Positions 24,801-36,208 of a DNA stretch of 64,000 nt are shown in pieces. This DNA is from Plantago elongata (Eukaryota; Streptophyta; Magnoliopsida; Lamiales; Plantaginaceae), in NCBI GenBank assembly GCA_036897095.1, contig JAYMSP010000104.1:1-64000 (forward strand). The letters run 5' to 3'. The translations under genes were made by a program, and so were the position numbers. How positions within the stretch are numbered: position 1 is the first letter of the stretch; each line of letters starts with the position of its first letter. The notes beneath the pieces were generated by a model. That model had not been told where the DNA came from and did not search any database. It was given only the letters and a program-made list of their open reading frames with translations.

Positions 24801-27800
24801 CTAGAGATCTCTAGTTTATAACTAGTTATAAGAGTAATGTAATGAAAACTCTAATATAATTATGCTTGTGAAAGGGTGTTGTCTCTACTAATATACTATA
24901 AGGTGTTTATAAACAAGAGTTGTACTTCTTCTATCTCTATTAACTATACCTGAATACAAGTGTAAATTTTTTACGTGTTGATATTCTTCCTCAAGTATAA
25001 AAAATAAAACTATAAAAATTAAGGGCACTTATCTCTTAGTAAACTAGATTACTCGCTTGTTAATAAGGGCTAGTATAATACCTTCCTCACTTAAGGAGTA
25101 ACGCTAGTTGAAGACATTTTATATAATTACCTAGAAAGGAAAACTAGAGTATGCCTTTTATAATTATTGGCTAGCTATACTTCTGTACTTTTATAATAGA
25201 AGAATATTTCCTCGAGAGTTTTTTAGAGAATGAATAAGATGCACCTGCCTTTTTAGAAAAGACTATGCGTCCTTATCTCTGTATGTATGATTCATTTTTA
25301 TGTAAATAATCTCTTCCTAAGTATTCTATTTCTATAGAGAGCAAGAAGATATAGCATACACTTTATTAAAGAGTTATGCGATGCCAGGGGGGTAACTCGC
25401 CTTAACAAAGTTATAATATTTTAGTCTTAGCTTACTTAATTACCTAGTATTTATTTTACGATATTTCATGCCCCTAAGACGAAAATTTTATGTAGAGTAA
25501 AACCTTAGTAATTAACATTTATATGTATTACATCTTTTAAAGAGATTCTACGCTAAAAACGGCTTATAAAAGGTTGGGATTTAAGGAATTACATACTTAA
25601 AAAAAGTTATTCTATCTATTCTATACAAAGAAAAGATACTACTCTCACTAAGCCACTATATAATTATTCCAAATAAAGGGGCCTAATCATATAGGATAAC
25701 TCTATTCTTTACTAAGCTACCAAAGTTAAGGGAGTGTATTCTTTCTCGCATAAATATAGAGGCAAACTTCTATCTAGATGTACTGGGTAAGAGAGGTACA
25801 TTCTATTATCTCTTTATACCCTAGTATGCTTAATATATAGTAGCAAATGTAATAAAAAAGACTCTCTTTTAAAGTATGCAGATATAATAGCTGTACTCTT
25901 AGCCATTCTCCTTCTTTTTGATTTTATTACTATAAAATATAGAGTTTTCCTTAGATACAAGTACTTCACTCTCTTTCTTATAGATGGTATGCTTAAGTGT
26001 ATAAGCCTTCTTTTAGCTTAATTATTTTAATACATTCCTTTTCAGTATAATTATAAGTATATGTAATTAAGTTACTTCCTTAAAGTAATACCGTAAATTT
26101 TTCGAAATTATCTAATAAGTCTCTAGTAAGAAATTAAGTTTAATACTAAACTAACTTATATAATTAATAAATAAGGTGGACGATCTCTATTACTACCATA
26201 TTTAAATATGCTACCCTTCTTTTGTTAAAGTTAAATTAGATGGCTATAGAAATACCTTCGCGTAACTAGGTATAACACGCGTTGTTCCTTAATAGAGATA
26301 GTCTTATACATAATTGCTTAAGTTACTACTGTATAAATAAAAGTAATCCTTAGAGAGTCTAAAAGTGTTTATACTTAAGTATCTCTGTTATAGGCTAGTG
26401 TTTAAAGAGTTTCTACGCTAACAAGTTATAATTATATGCCTTAGATCATGTAATTTTATATTAAAGAGATATTAGCTTTGTAATTAAGGAGCAAAGTATA
26501 CCCTCCTTTTTTACTATATAATAATGACTTATGTATAAACTTATAGAACAACTTTAAAAAGTAAAGGGAAAAATAACTCCCCACGCCTTAACAAAGAATT
26601 AGATTATAAGTAATTACTTAACAAGTATCAATATTTATAGTATTAGGAGATACGTGTGCCCCTTTAATAAAATATATTTGAACTATTAATATAAGGAGTA
26701 AAGAGCTTATTATATTTATGCAAATCTTATTTTAGTAAATTAGTATTTATATAACTATGAAATTATTATTATTAAAGAGGTGTGAAAGCAAAGAGGGTTC
26801 GATCCACTTTCTCAGGTTTACCTTTCTTTATATGAGAGTATTACCCTTTAGCTATCTAATTATATTTTTTAATTTAATTTGAGAAATGTTTATAACTATT
26901 TATGCGAGATTTTTTTAATAAAATTTAGATAATATATTTTCATATAGGGGATAAATTTGAATTTGTATGTAAAAAAAGAAAGAGTGCAGTTATTTTCTAC
27001 TCTTAAGACAAGTACATGAATATATAATTTATAGTTATTAATAATAGTATAATTAAACGAGTACTTTTTTTAAGGGAAAATTATAAAGAAACTCTCAATT
27101 ATTTAAGTAAGAGTGCCTTTATCTTAGTATATAAAATGCTTAAGAAATACTTTGTAAAGAAATAAGGTAATTTCTTTATTAATTCCATAAGGTATACTTC
27201 TGCTACCCTGCAGGGAGTTACTTAATAAAGAGTATGCTGTAAAATAATTCTTGGATAAGAAACTATGCCTTTCTTCCTTAATAATTAATGCTAAATATTT
27301 TGTGTAACCCCTTACAAATTTATAAAAGTAATTCTCGTGCTTATAAGGCGTAGCGAGCTTCTAAAGCACCTAAATATAAGCGCTTAAATCGTATGTTATA
27401 TGAAAGAAGATTATAACTTATTCCTTACATGCGATTGTATACGACAAACAATGCGTGCTTAAAGTACTAAACACTTAGAGTATAAAAGAGGGATCTTAGA
27501 TTATATAAATTTAATAGCAGTTTAAGAGGAGCAGCAATTTCATGCTCATCCATATTAATAGGAGCTACTAGTAAATTTCCTTAAAAGGTACTAAGCTTTA
27601 CTCTTTATATATACTCTCCTTTCAGTCACACTTCTTATATAGTAAGTTATTATAAGAGATTACTCATAATAAGCTATACATTATTCATTATTTTAAGTAA
27701 GTCTAATTATAAAGAAGTATGCATGAGTACTCCTTTTCTCCTTTATGTCTTTCTTAATAGAGAGCACTTTTATAGTATAAATTATTCAATAATTATATAA

Positions 27801-30800
27801 AGAAAGTATTTCTCACTAAATCAAGTATCTAGAATAATGAAACATAAGTGTGCTATTATTACTGACCCCTTACAAAGCCCTTTATACGAAGGAGTAATAC
27901 TGACTAAGAGTTTCTTCCTTTTACTTTAATTAAATAGAGAAGTACTCCTATCATATTTTTATGCATTTTTAACAAAGCAGCATGTACCTAATAGATTATA
28001 AAACTTTGGAGCTAAATAATACATTGTTAATGGTGAGAGAGTTTTCCCTTATATAAATGGTAACGCATATTTTAGACTTGTAAATGTAAGTGATTTTCTC
28101 CTTATTACACCCTAATGCTTAAGTTAAGACTTAGTAAGTTATTTAGAATCGAAATAATAGGTATAACACTACATCTCTAGAGAAAGGGAAAAGCGCCCTC
28201 TTTATGCCTAGTTTAATAAATATACTGAAGAAGTACACCTAATTACATGGTAAATAGAAGGGGGAGAATTTCCTAGCATACTATTAATGGTCAAGAAATC
28301 CTAGAATATAGGGCCAGTATATGTTTATAAAAGATTAGTAAATACTCATACTTAAGTCATGGGTACTTACTATAGAGCACCTAATTCACTCGTGTATTAA
28401 ATAGAAAAGATAGCAAGCAGTCCTTTATTATATTAGTTTACGAAAGAGCTACTAATAGCCTAAGACTGCTCTATTCAAGACTCTAGAACTATGTAATTAT
28501 ATTAATACCTTGTGAAATGCCTAAATAAAGAGGGCCCTATATAATATGATAATATGAGTAAGGGTTCTCTATTTTAATGAAATGCTTGGGCTATTTATGG
28601 TTATTCTATGCTTTTTACCCTATTAGACTAAGCTACTACATATATCTATTTTATAATAAATATAAATAATAGTAGAGTAGTATACGTTCTAGGTAAGTGG
28701 CGCATACTAGCTATAGATTTCTTGTATAATGAACTCTTGCTAATTATAACTAATAGATTCTTAGGAGAAACCGAACACTTAGATACTTAAAGCATTCTTT
28801 TTAATATAAGATTAAGTATCAGACTTCACTATAATATAAGTTTGCATGAAGTATAATTCATTAAGCGCTCTCTAAGCGTAAAATCTCTTTAAAAATCTAT
28901 AAGTGTAGGATATAGAGGCATGGTATCTAAGTGCTCAAGTTTTGTAATAAAACTCTTTGTTAGTGGATTACTATTAATAACGTATGTAAAGCTTTCATTA
29001 TTTGTAAATATCTTCTCAAATAATTTATACTTTATAATAAACTTAAGCTTAAGATATACTAAAACAACATATGACTCCTCAGCAATCAGGCAACATTTTC
29101 TAAGTTTTAATAATATCTTAGTGAATTATACATAACTATTAAAGAATAAATTTATTAAAAAGTACTCTTTTTAATAAATAAGTATATAACTAATAAAGCG
29201 CTACTATAGAAAAGGATATTACATGACTCTATACTAATAGGAAAAATGTTAAGCAATTACATATACATGTATCTCTTGTCAGTAAAAGTTAACAATACTA
29301 GTACTCTTAAATTATTTATATTAGTTATACCGCTCTTAGGAGTATGATCTTTATATATAATGCTAAATGCATGCTTTTATAAAATATAATAAATAGTATA
29401 GATTACTTAGTTACTTAAATAATGAACTTAAAAAGGCCAATACAACTCCAGTTATTTTACATCTAATATACTCAACTTATATATTCATAAGTGTTTAGAA
29501 GATGCTTTTCATATCTTTTTTTATAAAAAACTTTTCAATAGTAAATTATTGCATAAGGATCTCCCTTTTCATTAGAAAATTTTTTTAAGGTTCTTAGGAA
29601 ACTTCTACTTATAGGTATAGTACTCTCCTTCTATTTCTTTAAAGAGTTGACTAATGAGAGAGTGTACTTCTACCTTAACTTAACCTATAAGTACTCGTAG
29701 CTGAAATAAAATAACTTAATGAATTATGTTAGGAGATACTATAAAAGCTCTTTAGTTTATATAAAAACTGAGGGTGTTTTACACCTAATAAATATTATAA
29801 GCGCAAGAAATGAAGATAGAATTAAGGTTTACTAATATTATTAGGTAAACTAAGGGAGCTCCTATCCATAATATTTTTGTCCTATAGGCGTGTATTAATT
29901 AAGACATGCACTTAAATATAAGAGGGATGTAGAGAAATATGCCCGACTATTACTTAACTATTTGATAATATAGAGTAAGGTACTTATTTTTTTCATAAAA
30001 AGGAGAAGACTTCAGCGCACTATTTTACTCTTATACAAAAACACTTAATATTAGTTATACTTAGAGTAATGTACCTTTCTATAAGTAGTAAGCCTAGCTA
30101 TTCTTATCTTATAACTAACGCATTATTTAGATAGAGTTCTTCTTCTTTTTAAATACTTGCAGAATTATTTTTTAACTAATTTAGGGCATTCTTTCCTAGA
30201 ACATACGAGAGTGAAGTACCGCGCGGCTATGTTTGCAAGAGCTTTTATTAAGTATGCTTTTATAAGTATTAATAAAGTAAAAACTAAGGCACTCCCTTTT
30301 TTATAAATTCTATAAAGAGAGAATTCTATTACTTTTTAAGGGAAGAGAAGGAGAATAGGCAAACTATCTTTTATACCATTCATAGGAGTTATTAGAAGAG
30401 TACACACTTTTCTTATCTAATAGGTACACATTCACTTAAGTATATAAGCTATAGAAAAATAAAGTCTAATACTAGTATATCTAAGTCTAGCCATTTAAAA
30501 AATGCTTTGGTGTTATTGATTGGTAGGCTTTAGCATAAGCAAGATATAATAATAATAACAGTTTCTCCCCTAAAAATGCAAGGGGCAAGGATTTTCCAAA
30601 ATACTCCTTTAAGTAGTTTCTTAACAATTTATAACAATGTACAAATCTATAAATAAGTGTGCTAGATATAGAGCTCTTATAAATGTGATAGAAGAGAGTA
30701 TTCACCACTATTTTTTAGATATAATTATTTTTCATAGAATTCTATATCATTAACATAATTTAATAAACTATAAATATTAAAATAGTAGTATAGCATTTCT

Positions 30801-31950
30801 TATACTTTCAAGCCTAAAATATTTTTTAAATCATTAAGTGTAGGGGTAATCTCTTCTCCAATAGTTATTCGGTATTTTCAGGGTACTTCTCCTTTTCCAG
30901 TTCTATGATAGATAATTAAGTATACAAAAAAGCTATTAGGATTAAAGTATAATATAAAGTGTAAGGTATAAGGGACTCTATAAAGAACAGCTTAATTATT
31001 AATAGCTTAAGTACAATTAATTGTTAAGAGAAATATCTCCCTTTACTCTAACATATAGAAGGAGGAAATGTATTTCCCCTAGTAACCTTATTTTATAAAA
31101 TACAATTTTTATAATAAACTTGTTTTTAGATGGTTAAATCAAGTATAAACATGAAAGCACTCTTTTCCTTATAAAATATGTATAACTTAATTTCTAGCGG
31201 GAGATACTAGAATGTATCAATATGCATGACTAACTTTAATGAATAGATATCATTTCTTAATGATTAATGAAAACTAAACAAGTATAATGAGCCTATTAAG
31301 ATTCATAAAAAGGGAGTAGAACTTTTGTAGTATAATTAAGATGTATAGATGAAAGGATTACACTATATAGTTTTTCCTTTTATTAGGAACGTGATCTCTT
31401 CTTATTAAAAAAGTATTTTAAGATATGTATAAACCTTAATATAAATGTCTTTCTTATTAATAGAAATTGCATTTTTTTATAGGGAAATTTAGCCAAGTTA
31501 TAAAAAAACTCCTTCTGAGCTCTTACATTTTATGTAGTAATCCAGTGCTCTTTCTTTTATAAATAATTTGTTAACAAAGCAGTAAAGAATCATTAAGATA
31601 TTTATGAATCTAGAAATAATTGCAAGTTATAGTAAACTATAAACTCGATAAATAAAGCTTAAGCAGTATAAGATATATTTAATGTATTTGTACCTCTAAG
31701 AGATTACTACATAATGAGCTCCGACTACTATTTCTAATAAACGTACAGTTACTTACTGTAACTACAAGCTAAGCGTAATTATTTTTTCATAAAGTCTTAC
31801 CCTAACTTCCTTTATAAAGGAGATTCACTTGTCTCTTTTATTTCCTAATGCTTTTACTTTACTAGAACAAAATTTATATAGTAATATGTATATATATAAA
31901 TGCACTTGTATTGTTACTTTGCTAAAAAAATATTATGTATGGATAAATAA
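21880..31950. repeat. Long TA-enriched decayed tract (RIP-like) with recurring motif
   Basis: About 10 kb in which TA steps outnumber AT about two to one and CA/TG are scarce: counting 25021-25140 by hand gives TA 19, AT 9, CA+TG 5, AC+GT 12. Only three frames exceed 60 codons in 10 kb. Through it recurs a loose word like GTRYTCCCTTTCTTTATAAA or its complement, for example at 22321-22345 (complement), 23758-23772 and 30292-30306, separated by AAGTA/TTAAG-rich spacers. The simplest reading is an old repeat array or set of insertions mutated by RIP. I cannot name a family or find termini; edges are judged by eye. Confidence 0.45.
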
Positions 31951-34400
31951 GAAAAGGGTTGAGTGAACTAGGACACGACTAAGCAAACTAGAATCAAATA
32001 TATAAGATATAAGATTGCTATTTTCTCGTTCTATTCTTTTAATATTAGCGCATCAATTTCTTAGGTAAATATTATGTTGTCCTTGCACATTCACCCGGTA
32101 GTAGCTATAACAAACAAGTAATCAATATATATTTAATTTAAAGTATTTAAGTACACAAGATCCTTTATAACTCCCAAAACAAATTCTAGTAAGTCTTTTT
32201 TTATAAAATATAATTTACAATTACACCAAGTAAGTATTTTGGGGTAGCTCTAACACCTCTACTAATAAAAAGGAACTGCACGAACTTTTACCTAGGTTAG
32301 ACTAAATCATTTCTGTATTGGTTTTCTTTGTTATATATTTTATAGTTACAAATATACTCTCATAGCTGTATACTTACTTATACTGTCCCTTTTACTTAAG
32401 TATTATACTACTACACAAATTACCGGGTCACTTACTTTGAGGGATCATTTTCGTACCCTATGCAAAGAATTTTGTCCCAGAACTTTCAGTTAGTTAGAAA
32501 GAGGGAAACATATGTTAGTTAACTAGTAGGTTAGCCTTGAAATAAAAGTTTACGTATAGAAAAATACTGAGGTATAAATAGAAACAGGTGCATATAGTAG
32601 TAATCTAGGTAACACTACTTACTAAACGTAATGAACAGACCTTCTTTAGGGATGAGATATTCCTTGCTCTTATCCTAAAAACTTTATTTTAACTAGTGAA
32701 CCAAAAAGAAGTTGTTGTTACTTAGGTCTTATCCTCTGAGTATAAGTATTATAATTTACACATAATATACAAATTTACTTGGTAATACCCATTAAAGTAA
32801 AGTAGTTACTGGAGACTTTCACGGATAACCATGTAACTTGAGTAGTTCTTTCTTATATGCATCTCCTAGAAAGAAAGAAGACTTTTCACCTATAAAAAAA
32901 TAATACTTATAAATCTAAATGCCCTAAAAAATATTTTTTTATCTTATAATTTAAACGCGCAGTATTCTTACTTAATGCGGGATATGTTTGTAATTTTCTA
33001 TACTTATTAATTCTTCTATGCCTTAAAATATTTTTAGTAAAAAGTCTTGCCACAATCTTATTATTATTACTTGTAATCGATGTATATTTACATAAGTTTC
33101 TTACTTACTAAGAAAAAGTTCTCCGTGGTGACTCCATAAAGTTAAAAAGTAAAGTATTTTACTTAGTGTATATAAAAACTCCGTGTATGTTATAAGAGGA
33201 GCTATAATAAAAAATCTATCTAGGTTCTACATTACATGTTCATGTTACTCTAAATAAAATAATTATAATATATATATATAATGTACTCGTAGATTAATTT
33301 AATCATAATATGGTATTTTTCACAAAGTCGTGTTTTATGTATATATATACAGAACAGCGATAATAGAGAACGATTTCTTAAAATTCTAGGCTATTAAATT
33401 AATAAAAATGAAATACTTGCTTGTAGATATTATAATTAAAACATGGAGTATAAAAGTTTCATGTACTACGCAAAAAGGATCTCTACAACATTATAGGTAT
33501 TTTTCCTGGATATTCCTTATAAAGCAATAATGTAATATTATGCCCTAACAAGATAGTGTGTACTTTACTTAATACTCTAGTCCTAAAATATAGATACTTA
33601 AATAACGCAAAAGTCTTTCTTACTAAATCTCTTTGTTATAAAAACTTACTGCTAAAAGAATAGAAAAGAAGGTGTAAACTACTATAATAGATATTATAAG
33701 GGATCCTATGCTATGATACTTTCACAAGTCAAATTTTAAGATACTAAATAGAAAATTAATAAGGTGGTTTCATTCTATGAATATGATAAACTTAGCCATA
33801 TTATGTTATAACTTATAATGTAAGATATGTACTCTTGGCGTTATAATGAACTTTTTTCTACATCTTGCATTGTTCTTTGCTTTGTTACGCATTTAGTATA
33901 ATATTTTACCCTACCCTTAAAAATTAAGTTCTAAATTACTTCTATTCCTCGCTTAAGAAATTGAAAGCACTTAATTAAGATAAGAAAGGATACAACTAAA
34001 CTAAAAGAGTATAATTACTATACTATACACAGCATTATAAAAAGATGGAAGCAAAAGTACCTTCATAGTCTAACTTTTAGACTATAAAATAGAAGCGAAC
34101 AGAATAAGTTAGATCCTTTCTAATTTATAATTCCCAGGGGAGATTTATATTCCATAGCGAGCTTAGGGCCTTTATCAACGCTTTCCCATACAAAGCAGAA
34201 TTCAAATAAAGTACTTACAATACTTATACTATTCTATAGAATAGAGAGCATACATTAGTTAGAATTGGTAACTACATACAAGCTTATACTATAATTTTAT
34301 ACTATACTTCTTTTATCTTTTATTCCTTTCCCAGTGATTTAGTAAATGTTCCCTTAAAGATGGATATGAGATACACTCATTTTCCTAACCTTTTACTTTC
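31950..34400. other. AT-rich gene-free tract
   Basis: AT-rich with TA excess somewhat lower than in the preceding 10 kb. No frame over 60 codons and no RNA gene seen. A short TA run lies near 33269. Confidence 0.6.
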
Positions 34401-35042
34401 ATGCGAAAATTCCTATAGAAAAACGTGCGTTTCACAGCCCTCGCAATTGTCATGATCTTTTTTCACGTTTTTGTAGAGCCAAATAAAAGCCGAGCTCCTC
34501 CGCGTCTGGAAGAGAACTCCTAAAAGCCTTTTTAGTTACGGGCTTTGTAACCCAATTCTTTAGGCTAAGCCAATCTCATGCTTGGGCATATTCTGTGAAA
34601 AACTAGGAAGACCTTTTCTCATTTAGACTGTATATGCATTGACTTTGCTTTCACAAATAGAAAGTGTGTTTGCTCTCGATTCCTTCAAATTCCTAGCAAG
34701 TCTTAGGCACTTTTTTCTTCTAGTTCCTTAACAGATTGCTCTGATATGCTGCTCAGAAATTCAGCGACACACAGTAGTATAATTGTTCTCGTAATAGAAT
34801 GGACTTGTAGTTCCCTTTGTGAATGCTAGTTCAGAGGTACATGCATTTCCAGAAAGTACACATCTGTAAAATTCGCCAAAATGGCGTCTGGTCCACACTT
34901 TTTCAAGAAGTAGATGTCTTCGTTCTTGCTTGCTATAGGCTGGCCCCTAAGTAAGTAGCTTTGCATCTCTTTTTTATTCCCCTCCTCGTTTAAACACTCA
35001 GTAACAGAATGACCCATGTGAAAGTTTCATTTAGGCAAGCAG
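34400..35042. other. GC-richer flank of the rRNA relic, unassigned
   Basis: About 640 bases with more balanced composition that lead directly into the rRNA match. It may be further rRNA or an intron relic, but I could not align it to either. The minus frame 34826-35017 (MGHSVTECLNEEGNKKEMQS...) has balanced residues yet is short and unrecognised. Confidence 0.3.
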
Positions 35043-35545
35043 GCAATGGGTTTAGCCAGCCCAGAGCAAGGAAATATGTCGGGCGCAAGATTCATTCAAC
35101 GACGCATGACTAGCTATCTTTCTCCCTGTGTGTGGCTAATCTTGTTTGTCAAGCAAGCGAACTGAAAAATATGAGTAGCTTCACTACAAGTAGTCGTAGT
35201 AATATAGGATTCACCAAGTGTTACCGGGGTAAGTGCAGTTGGTACAGGAACATTGGAAAGCCTAGTCGTCTGCTTTGGTACACCTGCTGATGGGTCGTAG
35301 GGGTGTAAAAAGAACTGCGAGAATCCCTAGTATGAAAGGACTGGATTTGGTCAACCTTTGGTATATCGGTTGTTTACAAAGCTGCGTCGGGCAGCTAAGT
35401 TGATATAGAAGAACTTCCTACTTTATTTGCAGGAAGCCCTTCTCAAGAGGGGTTCTCAGAAGCGGTTTTTTAGAGCAAAACTTTGAGAGGCGAGAGATGT
35501 AAGTTGGCAAGGAACCGAGCTAACTCCTACTAAGTCATCCCAGTG
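35043..35545 (+). pseudogene. Large-subunit rRNA 3' part (domains V-VI), decayed, mitochondrial type
   Basis: The stretch follows bacterial 23S rRNA in order. GCAATGGGTTTAGCCAGC (35043) matches GCAATGGCATAAGCCAGC. CTGCTGATGGGTCGTAGGGG (35285) matches the CTGC.GTGGGCGTAGG block. CTAGTATGAAAGGACTGG (35327) is the sarcin-ricin loop (CTAGTACGAGAGGACCGG). ACCTTTGGTATATCGGTTGT (35355), TCGGGCAGCTAAGTT (35387), GCAGGAAGCCCTTCTCAAGA (35430) and GAGCTAACTCCTACTAAG (35517) follow the 3' end. GAAAGGAC in the sarcin-ricin loop is the common mitochondrial form; the C to T before it is not. The catalytic-centre word GGATAACAGG is not found, and GCAATGG to the sarcin-ricin loop is about 60 bases shorter than in E. 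coli. The 5' part of the rRNA is absent. I infer a non-functional fragment of mitochondrial origin. Confidence 0.75.
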
Positions 35546-36208
35546 CGGAGTCGTCGTTGTGAGCATGTACCTCAGCCTAGTTCCCTCCTAATGACCCTCA
35601 TACTATAGGAGGGATAAGGTTGTCTCTTGCTGTGGTACCTTGTGTAGGTTTTTAATGACCTTGTTTGGAATGTAGGTGGTGTTTGTAGGAGTTCTCGGTT
35701 GGATCGAAGCCTAAGAGTCAAGGAAGGAAGCATAGTATATAGTCAGTCAGGTACTTTTGTACAAAGGCAAGAATTTATTTTATTCATATCTTATGAATAT
35801 ACAAAGCAAAACATACCACATGTAGATTGCTTGCTAAGTAAGGGCGTTACAGCAAGGCATTATATTAATCCCATGGCTAGTACCGAGTGAAAGAAGGCAA
35901 GCGCATTAATTATAAGAATGTCTATTTCCCACGAGTAACCGTATCTGAGGTTAGAATCTCAAGTACGGTTTTCCGAATCGCCCATAGCTTAGGTAACGAC
36001 ATGATGGTAGGTGTGCGCTCAAGAAAAAACGACTCCGAAGAAAGCAAGCGTAAAGAGCATACCTCTTAGAAAGTCTGTTATGAGCAAAAGCAGTTTGACT
36101 AGGAAACAGCTTCTTTACAAGTCCCTACAAGCTTCGTGGGGCAAGGGGTTATTCACTACCCTAGTGCCGGAAGCTACCGTTAAAAGAGGAAGCTATAATC
36201 TTAACTAG
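35546..36208 (+). other. GC-richer tail of the rRNA island with linked open frames
   Basis: Downstream of the rRNA relic three plus frames follow and overlap: 35699-35890 (TTG start), 35887-36069 (GTG start, overlapping the previous stop) and 36011-36208 (GTG start; it ends GLFTTLVPEATVKRGSYNLN). The last is rich in Lys, Ser and Thr like a ribosomal protein, but I know no match and would not name it. The intron-like hairpin at 35937-35970 lies inside the second frame, which argues that at least that frame is not a protein. Most likely the island is intron or spacer relic with open frames by chance. Confidence 0.3.
35937..35970 (+). ncRNA. Hairpin resembling group II intron domain V
   Basis: AACCGTA (35937-35943) pairs with TACGGTT (35964-35970), and inside it TGAGG (35946-35950) pairs with TCTCA (35957-35961), leaving a TC/AG internal bulge and a TTAGAA loop. 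Group II intron domain V has this build and wording: AGCCGTATGAGG..GAAA..CTCACGTACGGTTC. The length (34 bases) also fits. Departures are the catalytic AGC triad read as AAC, a two-by-two bulge instead of a two-base bulge, and no GNRA loop. I infer a decayed intron 3' end; the GTGTGCGCT at 36011 is like a group II 5' end but lies on the wrong side. Confidence 0.45.

Noticed and set aside
26780-26815. GGTTCGATCC word suggesting a tRNA T-arm
   Set aside because: The flanking bases do not form a T-stem and no D-arm or anticodon arm can be placed upstream.
36011-36208. Lys/Ser/Thr-rich frame resembling an organelle ribosomal protein
   Set aside because: No residue pattern of any ribosomal protein I know can be matched; the similarity is of composition only.
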